Made by a program: the position numbers and the translations under genes. Source: Mesostigma viride (Eukaryota > Streptophyta > Mesostigmatophyceae > Mesostigmatales > Mesostigmataceae). From it: a DNA stretch of 64,000 bases. The notes below the pieces were generated by a model, which was not told where the DNA came from, did not search any database, and was given only the letters and a program-made list of their open reading frames with translations. The stretch is taken from NCBI GenBank assembly GCA_009746045.1, contig RPFO01000015.1, positions 2,078,998 through 2,142,997 of the forward strand, given 5' to 3'. Below, one piece after another: positions 33,876 through 44,452 of this stretch (position 1 is its first letter; every line of letters starts with the position of its first letter).

Positions 33876-35219
33876 CCCATAGTCCGGGAATGGTTTTTTG
33901 GCATTTTTAGACCCCTGAAAATGGAAAAAATCATAACTCATAGGCCACTACTCCAAATACCCCCAACCAAGGTGCTAGGAGTATCTACACTTTAAGGGCT
34001 TTCAGAAAATGCAATAATATCCCGAGTCCATTCAGTGCTTTGCAAGATATTTACTGCCAAAGTTGGACAAAAGACGATCATTTTCAGGCAAGGGAAACCC
34101 CCTTAGTAGTTTACCCCTGCAGGGAGGGTTCTAAAAAATTATTCTGGGGTTGGACAATGTCAATAGATAGTGCCACCATGCTTTCCTTGGGTCAGACCGC
34201 ACGGATAGCCCATCTGACCTATATAATGCGCTCACTTACGTGTGTGGGTTACGCGCGCGTAAGCAGACATCCATGAAATGCCACACACTTATGCATTGTA
34301 TACAGCCACGTAGGACTGTAAAAAGTGCTGGGAAACAAAGAAGTGCTAAACCAGCACTAACGGAATGGCATCCTCCAAAGAAACACCACAAACTGAGCAG
34401 ATTTGGGGCTAATAGCACTCATACAGCAGGCATGGAAACCTGCTGCAAGAGGCACTGATACACTCGTGTAAAATGGATGTATAAACGACAGATTCCCGTG
34501 CAAACGACATGCAAACACGTTGCCGTACCTGGCTTGATCACGACCTTTCCGGGTTCTGCTGGCCGGGACCCTCATATCTCACACTGGCTAATGCTTTCCA
34601 GGCATAGGCCGCCATAGCCGCATAATGCATGCATCCGACATGATTACCAGGTTGATGTTCTGTGCAAAGATGACCTATAAACGCATCCGAATTCACAGGG
34701 ACGCTGCTGCGGATGTCCCGTACCAAAACTGGGTGCTCGGGCTGGCGCAGACTGCCGGGCCATAAGAAGAAAATCGAAATATGGCATCCCATTACTCATC
34801 TGGTACTGACGACCAAGAAAGCAGTAATGTCCTACCTGTATTTTACCAATGCTATACATCTGGCCACCCCTGACCTACGAAAATCACGCATCATCATTCT
34901 GAGCAACATTCTGAACCATTACAAGCCGCGAGACGCAAAATTTCCTTGATAACGGCACGCTAGCAGCCATATCTCGTTACGCACGCGCGCGGGTGAAAAT
35001 TTCCCGCCAAAGTCACGTGATACTGTCTCAATACACGTTGTATTTACCAGGCTATGGCGAATATTACCCCCAAACCTATGCATCACCTTCGTCCTTAAGT
35101 GTTCCCAGACCCACCGGACCACTGACATCCGTCACAGGTGGCGCGGCGCTCTGGGAATTGAGCGCCGCGCCACCGGGAGTCAAACAGTGCGATATATCGC
35201 ACTGTTTCCGGACTATGGG
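33876..35219 (-). mobile_element. Non-autonomous piggyBac copy (1344 bp)
   Basis: Ends CCCATAGTCCGG in inverted orientation, flanked by TTAA (33872-33875) and TTAG (35220-35223). The first 230 bp or so match the right end of the autonomous element at 52293 inward; the last 240 bp or so match its left end up to and including the transposase start codon. The middle is unrelated and non-coding. Next to the right TIR is a perfect 26-bp palindrome (35182-35207), in the same place as a different 26-bp palindrome in the autonomous copy. Confidence 0.85.
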
Positions 35220-35223
35220 TTAG

Positions 35224-36259
35224 CATAACTAACAACCTTTCGTTTTTGCTACTGGGCGCCCGAAATGATAAACGCACGTGAAAACGCCGGCCACGATTGT
35301 CAGGTCGCCATATCCACCTCACTTCATTCCCGCACCCACTTTTTCGCTCCAAAATCGGTTATATTTTTGGTCGAGGTACCTACTTTCCCGCCATTATACC
35401 CGGTACCCGGGTACGGAATCCGGGTACCATGTGCCGGTACCACGGGTCGGGTACATCATGCCGGGTACGGTCCACATGGGGTACGGTCCATATAGTGACC
35501 CCCCCCCCCGGTACCTCGGTTATAGTGACCACTAGGACGATTTAGGACAAAGTCCTAAATTTAGGACCGTGGGAGCGCTAACACTGGATACACACAGACT
35601 AAAAAAGGGATCATCAAGGGACAAAATCACCATCAATCACAGTAGATACCGGCATTCGGAACAAGCACCATAGTGCCTACAAGCCTCAAGAAGGAGAGCT
35701 TGGCTGACCAGTCCTGCCTGTCGGCTGACCAGTCTCTTTTCTAAACGGGCCCCGCTCGGCAGCACACACAATCTCCTTTGCAGTACTTGGCCCACTCTGC
35801 TGGGCACCCCTGCTATGCGAGTCTTATTATAGCAGCTAATCCAAATATATATCTGCCAGGTGCCTCTCTGCTACATGGAAATACAAAGCGCAATCAAGGA
35901 CAGCAGTGGCTTGGGCTGCTATTCAATTGAGCTCAGCAACTAGCTGCTGTACAACATGATTCTGCATCAGTGCCTGTTCTAATTGCGCCCCCCCGCCCCC
36001 TTACCATCATCGTCATGCTCATCATAGTCTTTGGAACGTGCACTGAACTCCAGCCCTTGGACAGCCCATAGGTCATTGAGAATCTGTTCATGTAATGCTA
36101 GCGCTTCTCAGTTGAACTCATCTAGTAACCACCCTCTCATGGTCGTGTCATCTCTCATGTAATCCACCCAGATTTATCGTGGCCACTGATCTTAATCAGC
36201 CCTTCCTGACATCGAAATCTGGGCAAAGACACTGTTGACATCAACCTTCCTTTTTAGCC
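35224..36259. other. No gene; GGTAC-rich stretch
   Basis: 35395-35520 is a cluster of CGGGTAC/GGTACC motifs, a degenerate short repeat that keeps several frames open. The rest is unremarkable. Confidence 0.5.
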
Positions 36260-36264
36260 TACAT

Positions 36265-36470
36265 AGTTAGGTGAAATAGTGCCGGAACCTTTTTGCCGTT
36301 GGGGCAAATCGGTCCGGAACACTATTTTGCCCGGAATCACCACTTCCGAGCACCCAAGTTAATTCGGCCGAATTAACTTGGGTGCTCGGAAGTGGTGATT
36401 CCGGGCAAAATAGTGTTCCGGACCGATTTGCCCCAACGGCAAAAAGGTTCCGGCACTATTTCACCTAACT
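36265..36470. repeat. 206-bp perfect palindrome, left copy
   Basis: Symmetric about 36367/36368 (centre AATTCGGCCGAATT) without mismatch; it extends one more base on each side (36264 and 36471). Confidence 0.95.
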
Positions 36471-36603
36471 AAAACCTGGTCCCATGGAGGGGGAGTCGAA
36501 TAGACCTGGAGACAACCGCCTAGGCTAGTGCACGCAAATGATATTGCGCCGGAACTGTCTCTGGCAGGTTTCGAACCCCTGACCTCCAAGGTGCACAGGT
36601 CTT

Positions 36604-36809
36604 AGTTAGGTGAAATAGTGCCGGAACCTTTTTGCCGTTGGGGCAAATCGGTCCGGAACACTATTTTGCCCGGAATCACCACTTCCGAGCACCCAAGTTA
36701 ATTCGGCCGAATTAACTTGGGTGCTCGGAAGTGGTGATTCCGGGCAAAATAGTGTTCCGGACCGATTTGCCCCAACGGCAAAAAGGTTCCGGCACTATTT
36801 CACCTAACT
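36604..36809. repeat. 206-bp perfect palindrome, right copy
   Basis: Identical to the left copy, symmetric about 36706/36707. Confidence 0.95.
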
Positions 36810-36814
36810 TACAT

Positions 36815-38899
36815 GGCTCCTCATGCTTATCCTTATCTCATCCCTCAACACACCTAGAATTGTCTATTCATCCTCGCATAGGTGGTGCATAACTGCGGCG
36901 TGATGGGGGATTGCAAAAAATAGGTGTAAAATGCATGGGATGGCACGGGGAGGCTCACACTCATCGGTTTACAATCACACTCGTGTGCTAACAATGTCCC
37001 TCTCTGCTTTTGACTCTGCATGCACATGCATTTCCTACTGGCTATATCAAGCCTTTAGTGTGGTTTGGTGCATCAAGAGCAATGAAATGGCAGGTCAGCT
37101 GAGTGCATCAGACCACATTTGTGTTAAGTGTACGCTTGCAACGCTGTTTGCCCACCGCATGGAGCTCCCCTTTCGGACAGTGGCATAAGTAGCACTCATA
37201 CCTTACTCCCAGCCGCTCACCCTGCCCATGCTAGCAAACAAGAACAAATGCATGGGCCCCATCCCAACGTAAGGTGCATCACATTGATGGCCCTGCCATC
37301 ACCTAGCAGTGTGCCACACCTCTCCACCTCAACCTACTCTGAAAGGCCAGGGCCCCAGCAAACCTTTCAAGACATAGCACTCCTCAAAGAAGGCAACCCC
37401 TCAAAGAAGGCAAGGCAGTTTAGGTCTAGGGGGGCTTTGGGTAAGTTCAAAGATGATAGAGTTCACTAACACCGGCCACGGCAACGACAACCTGCTTCAC
37501 CCGCTGCATCCATACATCACAAGCCATAATTAACTGCACAGCTGCTGGTTGTCTCCTTGATAAACTGCACAGCCCGGCATGATTGCCTAAGGGGCACGTG
37601 ATCCAAGATGCCCTTCAGGCTCACCCCAGCACACCGGCCCATCCTCACCACCCCACTGGTCATAGTCATCTACAGTGGCATCAAACTCCTCTAATACAGA
37701 GTGCAGTGAAGGCAACATAGACGTCCTGACACAATTGAATAAGAACGTGGCTGCTTCCTACTGCCCTTAAAAAAAAATGTCGATTGTTTGCACACATACG
37801 CGTTCAATTCTTCAAACAAGCATGCTAACACCTTCACAGCACATCCCAAGGTTGACATCCATCGAGCTTTGTCAACAAGCATGACTTCCTGATGCAAGCT
37901 TAGCTGTCAAGCTAGGAGGAGGAGAGCTAGGTAAAGAGGTGAGATAGACCCCCCCACAGCACCTTCCTGCACCAAAACCATGACAATATCATCCAGACCT
38001 TGTTAAATACGTACAGCTGACCGGTAGCAGGCGACCTTGCAGTCCAGGTTCAGCGCGAACATCTCGTGTCAGCACCCGGCGGAGATGGCGGACGCGAACC
38101 CACAATTCTATAAAAGCGAGTCACAAGACTATTTCGGGGAGCGGTGAACGGCTTGGAACACCGAAGGTATGCCGCGACAAAAGCCTGAAGTTTTTATCGG
38201 AAATACACGCCTGGATGTGGATTAGGGCACCGTTGTCGTGCTTGTGCTTGCGTTGCGAGCAGGCAACCAGTGTTTCTTGCAGTGTCGAGCAGTAACAGAT
38301 GGTGGCGCGAGAGCAATATACGACTTTTAAATCATGGCTACACAGCTTACATCTCCGCAGGCATGTTGGAACAAGCCCCGCCATGCCGTGAGCCGAAAAA
38401 AAGGAAGAAACGCATCAAGCAAGAACGGTCGTAAACGTCACTGAAAACAGCAAAATCTGACCTGCCGGCAGGTAATGCGACAGCCTGGAAAATGTGATTC
38501 GTTTCTCGAAAAACTGATTAGCGCTCGTGAAAGTAGACTTAAAGCCCTTCGGATTCGACCTTTTGGGAATTGTGAGCTTCCAACAAAAAAGTTTCCCCCA
38601 CAATTAATAAACATGCATTTTCGCTGCCAATTCCAGATCTGGCCGACACAAAAAATCAGCGTTTCAGTTTGCGAATTATTTTGACGCATGAACATGCGCG
38701 AGTGATATCTACCATGTATCAACGCAAAGCAGGAGAGTTTACGCGTCGTTTGCAACCATCGCAGCGACTTAACATGCGCAATTGACTTTTGACTGATATT
38801 CCGGCGGACATAGGGTCGACAGCCATGCGAGGTGGAATTTTTCTGGTCCCGTCGTCCTCAACGCGACGCGTTCGCGCCAAAATTCCCAGGATCTCATGT
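36815..38899. other. No gene recognised (2.1 kb)
   Basis: Short frames only on both strands, no splice-supported gene and no repeats seen. Confidence 0.45.
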
Positions 38900-40160
38900 A
38901 ACCGGACGGACCGATTTTAGGTGATGTGAGATAACATACTTTGAGGGGGGCGTAGTGGGCGGGGTCGCGGTTGTCGCGCAGCCGGCTTGCCGGGCCTGGA
39001 TGACGGCGGGGAGCCGGTGCAGGCTGGTGAAGCGGGGCGGGCGGCGGGGGGGCAGCAGGGCCCCGGCCGCGGGCAGCTTGCCGGCGAGGTGCCGAAGGGC
39101 CGAGGCCGGGCCGGCAGCAAACAGCTGGGCGTGGCTGGCGGGGATCGATGTCAAGCGCGTCGACGAACGCCTCTGCCGCGCACTTACAAGTGGGCGTGTT
39201 TTTCAGGGAAGTCCTCCAGAGCGTCGTCAGATTTCTCAAGCAACTGCAGTGTGCGCAAATCAGGTGGTGCCACGTGCTTACGAAAGGGCGAGGGGAATCG
39301 CAGACGGATGCGGGCGGTGAGGATGCGATGATCGGAGCGCACCAGGGGGATCACGTGCGAGCGAGCAGCTATAGTACAGATCCTTGATGACGCTTGCGCA
39401 TTACAACATAGTCGATGCAGCGTTCAGTGCCAGTTGGCAAGGTGTGCATGTGACCAAAGCATCTGGACTATATGTGGGAAGCGGGTGTTGGCAGTGACCA
39501 AATCGCATGTCGTAAGCAAATCAGCAAAAAGACTGTTCAGTGTTGGCATTGGAGACCGTACCGTTGGGGGCGTGCTGACATCTGCCAGTATACCCGGTGG
39601 TATCGTTGCGTTGGCGTCCAGTAGCAGAGCGAGGTAGTTGCGACCAGGGGTGCCGTTAATTCGCCAGGTTCTCCAGCGCAGCAAAGAAGTCCTTGCGATC
39701 TTGTTCTGGGTGGCCGGAGTGGGGTGCGTAACCAACGCCCACCGTCAGGGCGTAGGTCGAGTGGCCCTCCACTGAATGGAAGGTGGCCACAAGGAACCAG
39801 CTGGGGTTCGCCCATGTGTCGTGCGGCGAGCGGGGAGCAGAGGAGACTGACGCCCCCGTTCCCGGTGCCGCCGCCGCCTCCGTAGTAGAACCGCCAGCCG
39901 TCGATGTCGTCAGCAGCAAGGGCAGTCGGTCCGCGGGCCGATGCAGTGCGCCTGTGCTCTTGGATTCCCAGGATGGCGATGCAGAAACCAATAAGCATTA
40001 TTGTCGATGCAGAAACCAATAAGATTGGAAACTCGATGGCATTGACAGTCGTCGCTGCGCAGGCAGTGACAGCGGTCAGCATCGGGCTGGAGCGTGCGGG
40101 CGTTGAAGGTGGCGATGGCCAAGGGCGCGCGTTGACCAAAAAGCGGGGTGCAGGCGGGGG
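38900..40160 (-). pseudogene. LINE ORF2 endonuclease domain, frameshifted
   Basis: Minus-strand motifs of the APE-type endonuclease appear in order but in different frames: LAIATFNARTL (about 40110), LGIQEHRR with the catalytic Glu (about 39965), GGVSLL (about 39850), YAPHSGHPEQDR (about 39720), LLDANA (about 39620), ERCIDYVVMRKR (about 39400) and SDHRIL with the catalytic His (about 39320). A Pro-rich lead precedes it (40160-40220). A short tandem duplication near 39970-40020 explains one break. The enzyme nicks target DNA to prime LINE reverse transcription; this copy is dead. Downstream text to 38900 is Pro/Arg-rich and weakly like the linker to RT. Confidence 0.75.
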
Positions 40161-41250
40161 TGGGGGCGGAGATGGAGCAGGGTGGTGATGGGGGTGGGGG
40201 TGGAGGTGGTGGGGTAGGGGGGGCGGGTTGAGGACTTATGCTTTCAATCACCGTTTCGATTCTTCCTGCCAACGCGTCGAGGCGACGCCGACGGTTGGCT
40301 CGGGTGGCCAGGTAGAATGAGTCTGCGTCTGCACGCATAAGAAATGCGTGCAGTCTGAGGAGGTTTCGGAGGCGGCCGCGCGAGGCGGGGCGAACCTGGC
40401 TCACTGCCGACCCGTCGCTCTCTCTCCGACAGCCCGAGGGCTGCGAAGGCAAAGGGGCGGGAAGGGGAGTTAGGCAGATCCCACTGCAAGTACACCGTTG
40501 ATAACCGCCGATTCCCATGGGATTTCAGCATAGCCGTGCCGGGTCTGCCAGACCCTGGCGCGAAAAGTATCCGACGATTCCGATTCCCGTGGGAAGTTAC
40601 GATGATTCATGGGAAATCCTGTCAGACTGGCAGATTCCACGTGGATGTTCAGAAACCGTTAAGTACTCCCAACAGTCTGCAAACTCCGTCCATTTTTCAG
40701 AAATCCCGTGGCAAAGTTAGGCGATCCATGGGATTCTTGTCAGAGATGCGTAGCCGTGAGTCTGGCACGCGGCCCAGATCGAGGATTCTGATTGGTCCAA
40801 ACATCCCGTGGATGGGATTGGCCTCTCACGGGAAACCAAAGGTATGAATGCGAAGGCACTCCGAAAAGTGGGCACAATCCTTCCCGTGCCAGCCACTCCA
40901 CTCCCACGCGAAACGCAATCGCCGCGATTCAAACGTCCAACGATTCCTTTTGCCATTCCAAACACAGCCACAGCTGTGGCGAATTGTTCTGCGATCCAAT
41001 TGTCGTTGTTCGGCTACAATAAAAAAACAGCCCGTTACCAAACGCTGGCGAAGAAAGTCCGAAATTTTGGCGACTTCGATAAGTCCGTTTCCTGTCCACT
41101 TGCATCGATTCCGTTTCCGTTCGGCGTCGGCGTTTCAATCGTACTGACAATTCCTGTAAATTCCCACTATTTTGCTGTGCCCACACCCTGCAGAGTGCCT
41201 GAACCTTGCGCCATGCGACCCAGCACACAGGGCCTGCACCCATCCCAAGC
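40161..41250. other. Non-coding; repeated CCC(A/G)TGGGA motifs
   Basis: 40510-40850 contains several CCCATGGGATT or CCCGTGGGA motifs, and the same motif recurs at about 42286-42310. No gene recognised. A transposon spanning 40511-42300 is conceivable but unproven. Confidence 0.35.
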
Positions 41251-41259
41251 ACGTCAAGC

Positions 41260-42110
41260 CGGTGACGCTTGCTGGCAGCGACACGCCATGCAGCGGTCCG
41301 GGAGCTGCTGGAAAAGCTCGCCCTCACCAACCAGATGGTCCTGGACGCCATGCGCCGGGTACAGCAGCTGTGCGTCATGTGCAAGGCCCCCGTGAAGAAC
41401 CCCAGTGTCAGCCTCACCCCGAAGAAGACCCACGCATGTAAGCTCTTTTTGTGAAGAGGGTTGTTCTGAGGCCTTTCTCAAGGAGTACGTAGACCATGCA
41501 GCAGAAAAACCAGTTCAAGTGCCCGGCCTGCAAGGTCACGTTCAACATGGCACCTGGTGCGTCCATCTATGCTGTGGACACAATGTACAACACCATGATG
41601 GCAGCCTTTGACTTTACCCCCTGTACCCACCCTGGTTGTGGCGAGCTTGTGCATAGGGGGGGCATGGAAGTTCATGACGCTGTCTGCCCATACAACACCT
41701 ACGAATGCGGACACAGTGTCAGGGTAAAGTCTATAGATGGGTGACCCAAGCGGATGAAAACCGCATGTGAGTTTTCTGGCACTTTGAAGGCAGTAGAGGA
41801 GCACATGAAGTAGTGCCAGATGGCAGAATTAGCAGTGGCCATAGATAACCTCAGTGATGACCAGGCATACCTTGAGCATGCCATCACAATGGGTGGTATC
41901 AGTGAGGACGCCATGGGCGAGCTCAAGAGGGTAGTGAGCACAACCAATGCAGACATGGAGTCCAAGACCAAGATGTACATGTTGCTGGAGATGATGCATG
42001 ACCTGGCCAGTGCCCCTCCCGGCCTCCCCATGCGCCCCAGCCTCTGCAGGATGCATGGCCAGGGGTTTGACGTTGGGACTTTACCGACGTGGGTTGGATG
42101 TTTGAGGGTA
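41260..42110 (+). pseudogene. RING plus TRAF/SIAH-type zinc-finger gene, decayed
   Basis: Reading from about 41269: a helical part (LLEKLALTNQMVLDAMRRV), CVMC and THAC cysteines of a RING-like finger, then after an extra base in a T run near 41446 the frame gives CEEGCSEAFLKEYV, and after another shift near 41510 FKCPACKV. A TRAF-type finger follows (CTHPGCGELVHRGGMEVHDA with CPYNTYECG). Then an in-frame TGA (41742-41744), a second finger (ACEFSGTLKAVEEHMK), an in-frame TAG near 41812, and a helical tail to about 42110. RING/TRAF proteins are usually ubiquitin ligases or adaptors. Four lesions make it a pseudogene unless two are sequencing errors. Confidence 0.55.
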
Positions 42111-42324
42111 CGTCGAGGTATTTTTTAGATCAGGGTGAAAGAGTATCGGCCAATGGTAATAAAATTTTCTAAACTGAACATTAATACTTTTAAGTAAAAC
42201 CTGTTCAGGCCACGTGGCAGCCACAAAGCCTGAGGTAGTCAGGGTAGCCATCAAATGCACTAGGATCGCGGATTGGCGTGCAAATCCCATGGGACCTACG
42301 GGATCCTGGGACGGTTACAGGGCG

Positions 42325-42400
42325 TGACGTCAGGTCACGTGCCCATGACGTAAGCATGACGTCATAAAGATCGTCATCTTTACGTCAGGATGACGTCAGC
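42325..42400 (+). promoter_or_regulatory. Cluster of ACGT-core (CRE/G-box-like) sites
   Basis: Within about 75 bp there are three TGACGTCA sites, a CACGTG and further ATGACGTAA/TTTACGTCA variants, directly upstream of and overlapping the ATG at 42390. Such arrays are typical bZIP binding sites. Function is inferred. Confidence 0.45.
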
Positions 42401-42804
42401 ACTCGACGATTCCTCGTGCGAATCGTCGTTTTTCCACGGGAAACCCCAGAAGCCTTCTCACCCCGATTCCGCGTCCGATCCCCCGAGTTGGCCGTCCGGC
42501 ATGGAACTCCGTAGCCTTTCCTGCACCCGGAAGATCCTGGTGAGTGTTTTTTCTTCAATTAGTCCTTTGTTTTCCCTGCCTCTTTTGCGTTCCCGGACAC
42601 TGTAACCTCCTACTTGGACTCTAACTCCTCTCTGGTTCCTCTGCCCTTAATTCCTTGTTATGCTTGCAGGGGGGGGAGCCCAGGTGGCTGAACATCACCA
42701 TCAAGTGCCGTGGCTGCGGGCAGAAGTGCGAGCTCAACAAGTGCCCTCCTGATGCCAACTGGGAGAGGACTCTGTGCATCAAGTGTGCCGACTACAAGCC
42801 GTAG
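42390..42804 (+). CDS. Small two-exon Cys-rich protein (94 residues)
   Basis: Exon 1 (42390-42539, 50 codons) ends CTG|GTGAGT; exon 2 (42670-42804) begins after a pyrimidine-rich tract and TTGCAG, in the same phase, and ends at TAG. The intron is 130 bp with good consensus at both ends. Exon 1 is Ser/Pro-rich. Exon 2 carries IKCRGCGQKCELNKCPPD and CIKCADY, i.e. CX2CX3C and CX2C groups that could bind zinc. The ATG lies inside a TGACGTCA site, so Met38 may be the true start. No family recognised. It might be the 3' end of the neighbouring decayed zinc-finger gene. Confidence 0.45.
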
Positions 42805-42845
42805 CATCTTCGAAATGAAGGCTGACCCGCCTGCTGTCCCCACCG

Positions 42846-43301
42846 GTGCATGACGAGTGGAGGCCTCTGACCAAGGAGGAGTGGGCCCCTGCTGAGGAGA
42901 ATGATGATGACTATGAGTCTGAGGAGGGGGAGGAGGAGGAGAATGAGGAGGAGAATGAGGAGGAGGAGGAGGAGGAGGAGGAGGAGGAGGAGGAGGAGGA
43001 GGAGGAGGAGGAGGAGGAGGAGGAGGAGGAGGAGGAGGAGAAGGAGGAGGAGGAGGAGGAGGAGGAGGAGGAGGAGGAGGAGGAGGAGGAGGAGGAGGAG
43101 GAGGAGGAGGAGGAGGAGGAGGAGGAGGAGGAGGAGGAGGAGGAGGAGGTGGTGGTGGTGGTGGATGGCCCTGCTGCACTGCTGGGACGCCACCCGGCGC
43201 AAGTGAACTACCGAGGCAATTCTGACATCCGCCGGCGTACCTCACGCAGACGTTGTCGAAACTTGGCCCCGGTCGCAACTCCCCATGGAGCTTGCGACTA
43301 A
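42846..43301 (+). CDS. Acidic ORF containing a long Glu repeat
   Basis: From ATG 42846, about 151 codons: HDEWRPLTKEEWAPAEE looks protein-like, followed by about 70 Glu encoded by (GAG)n, then an Arg-rich end. It lies 42 bp after the stop of the two-exon gene, so it may be 3' UTR of that transcript, or a continuation if an unseen intron removes the stop. The repeat is also a trinucleotide microsatellite (42925-43150). Confidence 0.3.
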   Translation: MHDEWRPLTKEEWAPAEENDDDYESEEGEEEENEEENEEEEEEEEEEEEEEEEEEEEEEEEEEEEKEEEEEEEEEEEEEEEEEEEEEEEEEEEEEEEEEEEVVVVVDGPAALLGRHPAQVNYRGNSDIRRRTSRRRCRNLAPVATPHGACD

Positions 43302-43433
43302 CCTACTGACAGTTTCCGACTGCCAGTACCCAACTCTAGTGTGCGGACGACATAGCACATCCGTGACACGGCTAGTTGTAGTTATTTTGTCGTGGTATCT
43401 CTTGTTAGCGTTGGCTTTGTTTATGGGTGCATT

Positions 43434-43680
43434 GTAATATGGAGGCAGATGGTACGCAAGGATAGATGGCAAGTAGTGATGAAGGAGACCACCCCCAAGT
43501 CTGTGGGGGCTCTGCGTGTGACCGCGTACGGCATTCATAGCGATTCGGGCCGCGGTGCCCACACCCCTGTAACTAAGACCTAGATAGCTTACACCATCCA
43601 TTCCATCCCATATTCCCCTCCCACTGAGGACTCATGCTCACGTGACGCAGTCACGTGTCTATTAATTGATTAATTAATTA
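43434..43680 (+). mobile_element. Second-family LINE, 5'-truncated 3' end, plus orientation
   Basis: It begins in the ORF2 tail (IWRQMVRKDRWQVVMKETTP), then stop, 3' UTR, the hairpin in reverse (43639-43657) and a TTAAT tail. It is flanked by the 11-bp duplication ATGGGTGCATT (43423-43433 and 43681-43691). Confidence 0.85.
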
Positions 43681-43700
43681 ATGGGTGCATTCACTCTGAT

Positions 43701-44163
43701 TAATTAATTAATAGACACGTGACTGCGTCACGTGAGCATAAGTCCTCAGTGGGACTCAGGGGAACATGGGATGGAATGGATGGTGTAAGCTATCTAGGTC
43801 CTAGTTACAGGGGTGTGGGCACCGCGGCCCGAATCGCTATGAATGCCATACTTGGTCGCACGCGGAGCCCCCACAGGCTTGGGGGTGGTCTCCTTCATCG
43901 TTACTTGCCATCTATCCTTGCGCACCATCTGCCTCCATATTACAGACAATTAAATAAATTACACCAGGAGGCTGCCCGGGTGTGAGCCCGTCACGTCTTG
44001 TGTAGCACATGTCCATGCCGAGTCTATCACGAAAAGTCCACGGGTGGCGGCCCTGCCGCGCGCGGCCGGGGGCACGCCAGGTGAGGACATATCGCCCAGG
44101 CTGGGCGGGCTTGGTGCCAGCTAGTCTATCTGATGTATCTACCTGATCTGTGCGGGCCAGGTT
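43701..44163 (-). mobile_element. Second-family LINE, 5'-truncated, minus orientation
   Basis: The tail starts at 43701, hairpin at 43716-43734. It is flanked by the 11-bp duplication TTCACTCTGAT (43690-43700 and 44164-44174), which overlaps the duplication of the neighbouring plus-strand copy, so it inserted second, tail to tail. Confidence 0.85.
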
Positions 44164-44280
44164 TTCACTCTGATGTAAGTAATAATCTTTTTTAATATAT
44201 ATCCGAAGGTGGTGGTTTCAAATCACGCGATAGCTAGCTACTTTATCGCTCGATCTTTTCAACTATTTATAAACTAGACT

Positions 44281-44452
44281 AGGTGTCAGCTGGCGATGCC
44301 TTAGGATCAGGAGACGTCCGTCCTATAGTCAGCAAAAGTGGGTGCGAGAGGTCCCCAGTTCGATTCCGGCCTGGATTCATTTGCAGATCGCGTTTTCCGT
44401 GAACCGGCACTGAACGCAAATGGTTTTCACCTTTAATTAACTAATTAATTAA
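44281..44452 (+). mobile_element. tRNA-related SINE, family A, 5'-truncated
   Basis: It matches 45371 onward of the full copy: GGCGATGCCTTAGGATCAGG, the B-box GTTCGATTCC (about 44370), GATCGCGTTTTCCG, ending TTTTCACCTT, then TTAA repeats shared with the following LINE tail. Confidence 0.65.

Larger units (their letters stand above)
36265..36809. mobile_element. 545-bp element with palindromic terminal repeats
   Basis: Two identical 206-bp perfect palindromes (36265-36470 and 36604-36809) flank a 133-bp core. The whole is bordered by the 5-bp duplication TACAT (36260-36264 and 36810-36814); neither palindrome alone has matching flanks. The termini are AGTTAGG/CCTAACT, close to the AGTTAG/CTAACT ends of the 17.9-kb LTR element, also with a 5-bp duplication. 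The core holds a B-box-like GGTTTCGAACCCC and no ORF. It may be a very small LTR-type element whose LTRs are palindromes, or a fold-back element. An assembly artefact must be excluded. Confidence 0.7.

Noticed and set aside
36471..36603. tRNA gene or primer-binding site in the core of the palindromic element
   Set aside because: B-box-like text and a TGG near the left palindrome are present, but neither a cloverleaf nor a convincing complement to a tRNA 3' end can be made.
41260..42110. Alternative genetic code to read through TGA and TAG
   Set aside because: The reductase gene and the transposase use TGA and TAG normally as stops, and the same region has frameshifts, so decay is simpler.
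40511..42310. A transposon bounded by CCCATGGGATTT at both ends
   Set aside because: The motif is itself palindromic, occurs several times nearby, and no target duplication is seen.
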